Positions 15,401 to 21,097 of a stretch of DNA of 23,258 bases are shown here, one piece after another (positions within the stretch are counted from its first letter, which is position 1; every line of letters begins with the position of its first letter). The stretch is taken from contig JAQUHL010000002.1 in the NCBI GenBank assembly GCA_028683635.1, forward strand, positions 1 through 23,258, read 5' to 3'. The position numbers were made by a program, and so were the translations under genes. Source of the stretch: Candidatus Cloacimonadota bacterium (GTDB lineage Bacteria > Cloacimonadota > Cloacimonadia > Cloacimonadales > Cloacimonadaceae). The notes under the pieces were generated by a model, which saw only the letters and a program-made list of their open reading frames with translations, ran no database searches and had not been told where the DNA came from.

Positions 15401-15764
15401 ACCCAATGCCGATGTGGATCTGCAATTGCCTCTTCCATCCTATCAGGATATCGAGGGACATGCCCTGGCCAATGCCGGAATCGTTTCCACGTATAAAAAT
15501 CCCCGTAAGTCCAAGCTTATCAATGAACTTATGAAACTGTTCTATGAACAGCGCTGGATCCATCCCAATACTGCAGAGATAAACTATTGGGCTTCGGCAG
15601 CAGAGGCGCTTGTCAAACAAATGGAAACCTATGAACCGCAGAGCTTTGACGCCAGGAAGATCGATCCGGACAAGCTCTGCAAAGATATGCATCCCGCCCT
15701 ATCGAACCTGAATTTCAAGATGGGAGAGCTCTATCTTCTCAGGCAGGAGCAAAGCAAATTTTAG
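12435..15764 (+). CDS. Fusion: ferredoxin + GltD-type flavoprotein + 4Fe-4S + NuoG/FdhA-like domain
   Basis: The 1109-residue soluble protein has these parts in order. A plant-type [2Fe-2S] domain (C37, C48, C51, C65). A GltD/NfnB-type N-terminal iron-sulfur region (C101, C105, C109; C148, C152, C156). An FAD site GAGPSG (201-206) and an NAD(P) site VVGGGNTAID (329-338), ending with the family's AGGDFRRGAATAIEAIADGR (478-497). A cysteine knot CLECGCQVNDSC (577-588). Two 4Fe-4S motifs (C627-C637, C670-C680). A molybdopterin-oxidoreductase entry cluster (C706, C709, C713, C744, with CFKGRFG). About 360 further residues are much diverged and shorter than a real FdhA/NuoG catalytic domain; no Sec/Cys active-site motif is visible. 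ATG at 12435 follows AGGAG. It probably links flavin-based hydride chemistry to the NuoEF-like pair. Substrate is unknown. Confidence 0.88.
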   Translation: MMNQIEVTLNGKRIQTERGITILELARRQGISIPTLCHDEELKPYGSCWVCAVEVTGRRGFVTSCGTMISDGMEIRTDSDEIRNARKMALELLISNHYADCEAPCKIACPDHVDIQSYVSLIANGQYHEAVKVIKDTLPMPLSIGRVCPAFCEKECRRQIVEEPIAIRQLKRFCADQDLNDFWQYIPERLPAKGKRIAIIGAGPSGLCCGYYLSNSGYDVCLFEANPQAGGWLRYGIPEYRLPKAILDKEIELMCLSGMKIEYNMVLGRDITRGNLSKEYDAIYLAIGAQKAVPMPVKGSDLQGCYLGVDFLKAHTLGNTPRIGKRVAVVGGGNTAIDCARTAVRLGAQVSIIYRRTKDEMPADSFEIEAAEHEGVIFHYLSNPVEYHGEKEKLCRIKIEKMRLGEPDNSGRRRPEPTGEFFTEDFDAVIAAISQVPEVDLFAGEENMIGDKILPLSRWQTAIVDEATMYSGMSNVFAGGDFRRGAATAIEAIADGRIAAQMIDKYLMGEKICPDTPLFDAKKGKKIQDINPEEYEIFESKARVQMPELELARARRSFEEVELGFEEKTAQAEAERCLECGCQVNDSCMLRKYSTEYSVDPIRFLGSINRHPIDYSHPFIVRDANKCINCGRCIRTCAEIQGAAVLGYIYRGFPTLVAPEFGNSLGDTNCESCGKCINVCPVGALTERNLNYKLNPLPKESIVQNCGLCGTGCVIKLEVQTTEIARITTPDEDENPGFNGRNICFKGRFGWQALSHSERLTEPMKRTARGWKHISWVEASLLIKENFGEARSKRFEISPYISLEEMLMLKSAANASSAKFSAGRYQAMFTDSLLDLKPAKTPYPQLEGYSEYVVVGEISHTLRTLLRLRQRKGKKLILVDPPESGFSRFADQIVSNISNLEASSEQLFIYNQNHLSEYDVFRLWKKAASVDPSCKNILPGSDYPNLLGMLSLKPDLHLSAGVDFALAYGAVPVKTEQVKYRVAVLHFHEPNADVDLQLPLPSYQDIEGHALANAGIVSTYKNPRKSKLINELMKLFYEQRWIHPNTAEINYWASAAEALVKQMETYEPQSFDARKIDPDKLCKDMHPALSNLNFKMGELYLLRQEQSKF
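15745..15764 (+). promoter_or_regulatory. Ribosome-binding site and ATT start of trmFO inside the upstream gene's end
   Basis: AGGAG (15745-15749) stands 8 bases before ATT (15758-15760), in the frame of trmFO. The upstream fusion gene ends with TAG at 15762-15764, giving a 7-base overlap. No ATG, GTG or TTG occurs in the trmFO frame from about 15680 until TTG at 15815, which is inside the FAD-binding motif. Confidence 0.65.
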
Positions 15765-17071
15765 GACATAAGGTCTGCATCATCGGAGCCGGGTTAGCTG
15801 GCTCCGAAGCAGCCTTGCAGCTGGCAAAACGGGGCTGGGAGGTTGAGCTTTATGAGATGCGACCGGGTAAACAGACGGAAGCACACTCCAGCGGAAACTG
15901 TGCGGAAGTGGTTTGCAGCAATTCTTTCAAGTCCAAAAGGCTCGATACAGCCTCAGGATTGCTCAAAGCTGAGCTGGAAGTTCTGGGCTGCGAACTGCTG
16001 AAGATAGCCAGGAGCTGCGAAGTTCCTGCGGGGCATGCCCTTGCAGTTCACAGGGAAAGCTTTTCCTCAGCCGTTACCAAGGCCATCCTTGAGCATCCGA
16101 AGATCACTTTGATCCACCATGAAGTATTCAGCGTCCCCTTCACCCCCTGCATCATTGCCAGCGGACCGCTTACTTCAGAGGCGATGATGGAGAGTTTGAG
16201 GGGCTTGATAGGGCAGGAACAGCTCTATTTCTTCGATGCCATCGCTCCGATTGTGAGCGCTAACAGCTTGAATTTTGAAAGGATATATAAGAAGGACAGA
16301 TACGACAAAGGTGAGGCGGACTATCTGAACTGTCCATTCACCAAGGATGAATATCTGGCTTTCGTGAACGCTCTGCTCGCCGGAGAAAAACACCAGGCAC
16401 ATGAGTTTGAGGATAAGTTTTTCTCCGGGATCAAATTCAGCTTCTATGAAAACTGTATGCCCATCGAAGAAATCGCCAGAAGAGGAATCGATACCCTTAG
16501 GCACGGAGTGATGAAACCGATGGGGCTGGAAGATCCCTCCACTGGCAAAAAGCCTTATGCTGTTTTGCAACTGCGCACTGAGAACCGGGACTATAGTGCT
16601 TACAATCTGGTGGGCTGCCAGACCATGCTTCGCTATCCTGAGCAAAGGAAGATATTCCGGATGATACCTGGTATGGAAAATGCTGAATTCCTCAGGTTTG
16701 GCTCAATCCACAGAAATTCCTATCTTGATGCTCCGAGGGTCTTTAATCCCAGGCTGGCATTGCAAAAATACCCGGATGTCTGGGTGGCAGGTCAGCTTGC
16801 GGGAGTGGAGGGATATGTGGAATCGATTGCCCTGGGATTGCTTGTGGCTTTGATAATCTCGGAGGATTTGAGATCTTTGCCGGACAGCACTATTCTGGGG
16901 AGTCTCTGGAAGCGGCTCACTACAACCTGTGAGGGTAGGTTCCAGCCTGTTAATGCCAATTTTGGCTTGCTGCCTGAGCTTTCCGATCCGCCCCGGGACA
17001 AGAAACTCAAGAAAGAGCAGTTTAGCAGAAGAAGTCTCGAGGAACTAAAAAGCTTGTTTGGTTTAGTGTAA
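15758..17071 (+). CDS. trmFO: TrmFO, folate/FAD-dependent tRNA (uracil-5-)-methyltransferase
   Basis: TrmFO makes 5-methyluridine at tRNA position 54 with methylenetetrahydrofolate as carbon donor and FADH2 as reductant. From the ATT at 15758 the protein starts (M)LGHKVCIIGAGLAGSEAA, the FAD motif that must be present. It continues with LYEMRP, the catalytic-region VCSNSFKSK, the second conserved cysteine in YENCMPIEEIARRG, and the C-terminal VAGQLAGVEGYVESIALGL. The length, about 437 residues, equals the family norm (about 435). The next ordinary start codon (TTG 15815) would remove the dinucleotide-binding glycines, so the rare ATT is the best start. The gene overlaps the redox fusion gene by seven bases and is probably coupled to it. 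The C-terminus is also typical (ANFGLLPEL). Confidence 0.93.
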   Translation: MLGHKVCIIGAGLAGSEAALQLAKRGWEVELYEMRPGKQTEAHSSGNCAEVVCSNSFKSKRLDTASGLLKAELEVLGCELLKIARSCEVPAGHALAVHRESFSSAVTKAILEHPKITLIHHEVFSVPFTPCIIASGPLTSEAMMESLRGLIGQEQLYFFDAIAPIVSANSLNFERIYKKDRYDKGEADYLNCPFTKDEYLAFVNALLAGEKHQAHEFEDKFFSGIKFSFYENCMPIEEIARRGIDTLRHGVMKPMGLEDPSTGKKPYAVLQLRTENRDYSAYNLVGCQTMLRYPEQRKIFRMIPGMENAEFLRFGSIHRNSYLDAPRVFNPRLALQKYPDVWVAGQLAGVEGYVESIALGLLVALIISEDLRSLPDSTILGSLWKRLTTTCEGRFQPVNANFGLLPELSDPPRDKKLKKEQFSRRSLEELKSLFGLV

Positions 17072-17138
17072 CCTAATCCACAGCCCACCGCCCGATATTG
17101 TATGGGGGTTAAGCACAATTCTTAAAGAAGATTATGTC
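17071..17138 (+). repeat. Family B repeat, copy 4 (decayed)
   Basis: CCTAATCCACAGCCCACCGCCCGATATTGTATGGGG matches the left interior of the copy at 9837. A GATTATGTC block 20 bases later (17130-17138) matches the right end. The left terminal TTGAAATGACA is replaced by the trmFO end (the stop codon is at 17069-17071). No separate terminator is visible between trmFO and the convergent protease gene. Confidence 0.55.
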
Positions 17139-17211
17139 CTATCAGAGTGGCAACCGTGCCAAATAATAAGAAGCCTACAGTCCCTTACACAGAGATACAA
17201 CTCCGGGAGAT

Positions 17212-18678
17212 TTATTCGAAACGGATCACCAAATAGCGCGGAATTTTGTTTTTATCTATCACATAGAAGCGCAGGACCTTGCGCCCATCAGCATCCATTT
17301 TTTTCTTGGCTTCGGCGAGAACTGTGTTGAACTCAGCGGGTGAATTGACCTCAGTCTCCTCAATAGAGAGGATTACAAATCCGATGTCGAGAGCGCTGTT
17401 AGCAGCCGGAGAATTGGGTTCGATATTGGTAACCACGACGCCTTTATCACCGGTTATCCCTGCTCTGCGGGAATTCTGGCTGTCTATGGCATCCACGGTT
17501 ATGCCTGTGGCGACCGCTGACTTTTCCGGGCTTTCGGAGGAGGCGACGCGATCTTCAGGAAATGTATCGAGCACTACTTTCACTGTGAGTTCCTCGTTAT
17601 CACGTATCAGTTTGATCGGTACCTCGGTTCCGATCTTGGCTGTGGCAACGGCGATTCGGAATTTGGGAACATTGGGTACTTTCTCATTGCCAAATTCGAG
17701 GATGACGTCTCCAATCTTGATCCCGGCTTTCTCTGCAGGGGAATCTTTTTCCACATTGGAGACCAGCACACCGGCAACTTCTTTGAGGTTGAAAGATTCC
17801 ACCAGATCGGGGGTGATTTCCTGGGGAAGAATGCCAATAAAGGCCCGCATAACCTTCCCTGAAGCTACCAGATCATCCACTACTTTCTTGGCAAGATTGA
17901 TCGGGATGGCAAAACCGATTCCGATGTTTCCACCGCTGGTGCTGGTTATGGCGGAATTGATACCGATGGCCTCACCTTTGATGTTCAGCAGCGGGCCACC
18001 GCTGTTACCGGGATTTATGGCAGCGTCTGTTTGAATATAGTCCTGATAGTCGGGTGAGTTATTACCAAAATTGAGGTTTGCCCGGCCGATTGCAGATACG
18101 ACTCCGAACGTGACTGTGCGGTCCAGGCCGATATCTCCAAAAGGGTTACCGATAGCGATCGCCCATTCTCCAATCTCCAGGGTGGATGAATCACCCAGGG
18201 GGATTATTGTGACTTTCTCGCTTTCCTTTACTGTGATTTTGATCACTGCCACGTCGGTCTTGGGATCCAGGCCCACGATCGAGGCTGTGTAGGTGGCTTT
18301 ATCTGCCAGGGTGACGGTGATAGTGCCGTCCTTGCCTTTTTCAACTACATGATTATTGGTCATGATAAAGGCTTCCCGGGTGCTTTCATTGAATTCATAG
18401 ATGAATCCACTGCCCATGGAAGTGACCGGACGTTGTTGCTGGCGGGGTTGCTGGGGAAAGAAATAGCGGAAAAACTCGTCGTCAAAAAAAGGATTGCGCA
18501 GGTTTTGAATGGTGACCTTGGATTCTACCTGGATCTGGACAACTGCATCCCGCACATTTTTTACCACCTCGACTACCGGGCTCTTTTCGCTGACGCTGGA
18601 GAGCGGAATCTTGGCGTTTGCGCAAGCTGTAAGGCTGATCAGTATCAGCAGCAATAATAGCTGTTTGGGTCTGTTCAT
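17212..18678 (-). CDS. HtrA/Deg-family serine protease, lipoprotein, two PDZ domains
   Basis: The 488-residue protein has a signal peptide ending in lipobox LTAC (C19), so it should be lipid-anchored in the envelope rather than free in the periplasm. The trypsin-like domain shows H110 (TNNHVV), D142 (KTDVAVI) and S226 (NPGNSGGPL). An HtrA-type loop precedes the protease (Q/R/P-rich, about 74-84). PDZ1 spans about 280-370 and PDZ2 about 405-488, the arrangement of DegP/DegQ. These proteases degrade or refold misfolded envelope proteins. ATG at 18678 has AGGAGA upstream. The gene is divergent from recG and convergent with trmFO. A lipoprotein DegP with a classical lipobox is less common than the soluble form. 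degP versus degQ cannot be decided from sequence alone. Confidence 0.93.
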   Translation of the reverse strand: MNRPKQLLLLLILISLTACANAKIPLSSVSEKSPVVEVVKNVRDAVVQIQVESKVTIQNLRNPFFDDEFFRYFFPQQPRQQQRPVTSMGSGFIYEFNESTREAFIMTNNHVVEKGKDGTITVTLADKATYTASIVGLDPKTDVAVIKITVKESEKVTIIPLGDSSTLEIGEWAIAIGNPFGDIGLDRTVTFGVVSAIGRANLNFGNNSPDYQDYIQTDAAINPGNSGGPLLNIKGEAIGINSAITSTSGGNIGIGFAIPINLAKKVVDDLVASGKVMRAFIGILPQEITPDLVESFNLKEVAGVLVSNVEKDSPAEKAGIKIGDVILEFGNEKVPNVPKFRIAVATAKIGTEVPIKLIRDNEELTVKVVLDTFPEDRVASSESPEKSAVATGITVDAIDSQNSRRAGITGDKGVVVTNIEPNSPAANSALDIGFVILSIEETEVNSPAEFNTVLAEAKKKMDADGRKVLRFYVIDKNKIPRYLVIRFE

Positions 18679-18766
18679 AATATCTCCTGTTCACAATGAA
18701 TATGGCTGTTCTGTCCTTGAGTTTGATGGAAAACTAAAAATATAAGAAAACAAAAAATACCATTCA

Positions 18767-18792
18767 CTGTGATACAATCTATTCAATCACAG
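18767..18792. promoter_or_regulatory. Possible operator between degP-like gene and recG
   Basis: CTGTGAT (18767-18773) and ATCACAG (18786-18792) are perfect inverted 7-mers separated by 12 bases, in the 160-250-base gap between the two divergent genes. The half-sites TGTGA/TCACA resemble those of Crp/Fnr regulators, but the standard spacing is 6, so this is a different or chance palindrome. Confidence 0.35.
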
Positions 18793-18924
18793 GGTAGAAG
18801 TCAAGAAAAAAACTTGCCAAAGAGCAGCACTTTGAATTAAATGCAATACCTGAACAAGATATTGATCGTATATACCACTCCTGTGTTCAGGGTTAAAAAA
18901 AAACATAATATCAGGAAAAGAACC

Positions 18925-21027
18925 ATGGGAAAAACTACGGATCAGAGAAGAGGGGATATCACCATGCCCGTTAAATACCTTAAGGGTGTGGGAGAAGTGC
19001 GTTCCCGCTGGCTTGCCAGGCTGGGCATCAACAGCATTCTCGAACTCATGGAATTTTTCCCGCATACCTATATCCAGAGGCAGATCAATCCCTCCCTGCA
19101 TGAGGTACAAGCAGGGGATAGAATCGCCCTGACAGCCATGATCTGCTGGAAGGAAGCTCGCCAGACAGCCAAAAATATCAACCAGCTCAATCTCGGCATC
19201 AGCGACGGCAAATCCCTCATCATCTGCACCTGGTTTCACTATCCCAAGCAGTATGAAGAGCTGTTCGAACAAGGCAAAACCATCTGGGTGAGTGGCAATG
19301 TGTCCGAATTCAACGGCCAGCTTCAGCTTTTGCATCCCCAGTTTGAACTCATTACGGATAGCGATCTCGAGGATGATTTCTGGAAAAAGCGAAGTGTCTT
19401 GCCAGTTTACCATCTGGCTGTACTGCTTACCCAAAACCTGATGCGGAAGCTGATTTACTCGGCCTTTGAGCAATATGCTTTGCAGATACGGGAAAACCTC
19501 CCCCAGGAACTGATTGATAAATATAGCTTTCCCACCCGCCGGGAAGCTCTGCAAAAGATGCACTTTACCACCCATCCCGAGCAGGTGGAAGGCATCCGCT
19601 TCCGTTTTGTTTATGAGGAATTCTTCTATACGCAGTTAATGTGGGCAAGGCACAAACACTATCATCAGGAAAACGTTTCCGGAATCGCCCATGAACATAG
19701 AAAAGTCCTAACCCGGGAGCTTTATAAGAAACTGCCCTACAAACTCACGAATGCCCAAATCCGGGTGATCCGGGAAATCTTTGCCGACATGCAGAGCGAC
19801 AGGCAGATGAGCCGTCTGTTGCAAGGCGACGTTGGTTCCGGAAAGACGATCGTTACCCTCTTTGCCATGCTCCTGAGCATTGAAAACGGCTTCCAGGCAG
19901 TACTGATGGCACCCACCGAAATCCTCGCAGATCAGCATTATGCCAATATCACAAAGCTCCTGGAGGGTATGCAGATCAGCACCTGTTTACTTAAAGGCGG
20001 CAGCTACAAAGGAAAAAGCCAGGTCAAGCAGGCCATTGCCCAGGGTGAGATCCAGATCATTGTCGGCACCCACGCCATATTGCAAAGTGATATCGAGTTT
20101 GCTTCTTTGGGCTTTGCCGCAGTGGATGAACAACACCGCTTCGGGGTGGAACAACGTGCTCAGCTCGCCAGGAAGGACAAGCATCCAGATCTGCTTTATC
20201 TCTCTGCTACTCCGATTCCCCGCTCATTATCCATGACCGTTTATGGCGATCTTGAAGTCTCGATTCTCGACGAACTTCCCCCCAACCGGAAGCCGGTGAC
20301 CACTCTGGTGCGTTCCTCGGCCAAAATTGATCTCGTTTACAATGAGGCTCGCAGGGAACTGCAGAAAGGCAGGCAAATCTACATCGTGTGCCCCTTGATC
20401 GAGGAATCGGACAAAGTGGATCTCATCGATGCCGAGAGGCTCTTCAAACACATATCTGAAAAAGTCTTCAAAGGCACTTCCTGCGCCCTTTTACACGGCA
20501 GGATGAAAGCCCGTGAGAAGGACGGGATCATGCTCCGCTTCAAAGCCGGAGAGGTCAAAATCCTCGTTTCTACCACCGTGATCGAAGTGGGGGTAGATGT
20601 TCCCAATGCCAGCGTCATGATCGTCGAGCATGCCGAGCGCTTCGGTCTGGCACAGCTTCATCAGTTACGGGGCAGAGTGGGACGCGGAACTGAGCAGGCT
20701 TATTGCTACCTGATCGAGCACTTCCCGATCTCGGCAATCGGCAGAGAAAGGCTTAGCACCATTGCCGGAACAACGGATGGTTTTGCCATAGCCGAAAAGG
20801 ACCTCGAACTCCGGGGTCCGGGAGAGTATTTTGGTTATGAGCAATCCGGGCTTCCCCGTTTTCGGTTTGCCAATCTCCTCAAAGATCAGGACGTCCTGAG
20901 GCTAGCCAGGATGGACGCTTTTGATCTTGTTTCCTCTGATCCGGACCTGCAAAAGGAGGAAAATCTCCTGATTCGCCAGTTTTTCTTTCAGGCCTATGGT
21001 CACAAGGAAGAGCTAATCCTCTATTAG
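18925..21027 (+). CDS. recG: ATP-dependent DNA helicase RecG
   Basis: RecG reverses stalled replication forks and moves Holliday junctions. The protein (700 residues from this start) has the N-terminal wedge domain (YLKGVGEVRSRWLARLGI, then an OB-type fold), Walker A GDVGSGKT (301-308), the DEQH box (401-404), SATPIPRSL, a second RecA-like domain, and motif VI RGRVGRG (582-588). The C-terminal TRG-like GPGEYFGYEQSGLPRFRFANL is present, so it looks complete. I preferred ATG 18925 (AGGAAAAG upstream) over ATG 18841, which adds a basic unstructured 28 residues. ATG 18964 (MPVKYLKG, GAGGGG upstream) is equally possible. The gene is divergent from the Deg protease and 70 bases before the subtilase. 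Confidence 0.95.
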   Translation: MGKTTDQRRGDITMPVKYLKGVGEVRSRWLARLGINSILELMEFFPHTYIQRQINPSLHEVQAGDRIALTAMICWKEARQTAKNINQLNLGISDGKSLIICTWFHYPKQYEELFEQGKTIWVSGNVSEFNGQLQLLHPQFELITDSDLEDDFWKKRSVLPVYHLAVLLTQNLMRKLIYSAFEQYALQIRENLPQELIDKYSFPTRREALQKMHFTTHPEQVEGIRFRFVYEEFFYTQLMWARHKHYHQENVSGIAHEHRKVLTRELYKKLPYKLTNAQIRVIREIFADMQSDRQMSRLLQGDVGSGKTIVTLFAMLLSIENGFQAVLMAPTEILADQHYANITKLLEGMQISTCLLKGGSYKGKSQVKQAIAQGEIQIIVGTHAILQSDIEFASLGFAAVDEQHRFGVEQRAQLARKDKHPDLLYLSATPIPRSLSMTVYGDLEVSILDELPPNRKPVTTLVRSSAKIDLVYNEARRELQKGRQIYIVCPLIEESDKVDLIDAERLFKHISEKVFKGTSCALLHGRMKAREKDGIMLRFKAGEVKILVSTTVIEVGVDVPNASVMIVEHAERFGLAQLHQLRGRVGRGTEQAYCYLIEHFPISAIGRERLSTIAGTTDGFAIAEKDLELRGPGEYFGYEQSGLPRFRFANLLKDQDVLRLARMDAFDLVSSDPDLQKEENLLIRQFFFQAYGHKEELILY

Positions 21028-21044
21028 GTTGATACAAAAAAGTA

Positions 21045-21072
21045 TTGACTAAATCCCCTCTCTCCATTTAAT
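21045..21072 (+). promoter_or_regulatory. Candidate promoter of the subtilase gene
   Basis: TTGACT (21045-21050) and TTTAAT (21067-21072) with a 16-base spacer lie 26 bases before the ATG at 21098. No terminator is visible after recG, so the subtilase may also be read from upstream. Confidence 0.45.
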
Positions 21073-21097
21073 GAAGAAAAACTAATCCGAGGTAATT

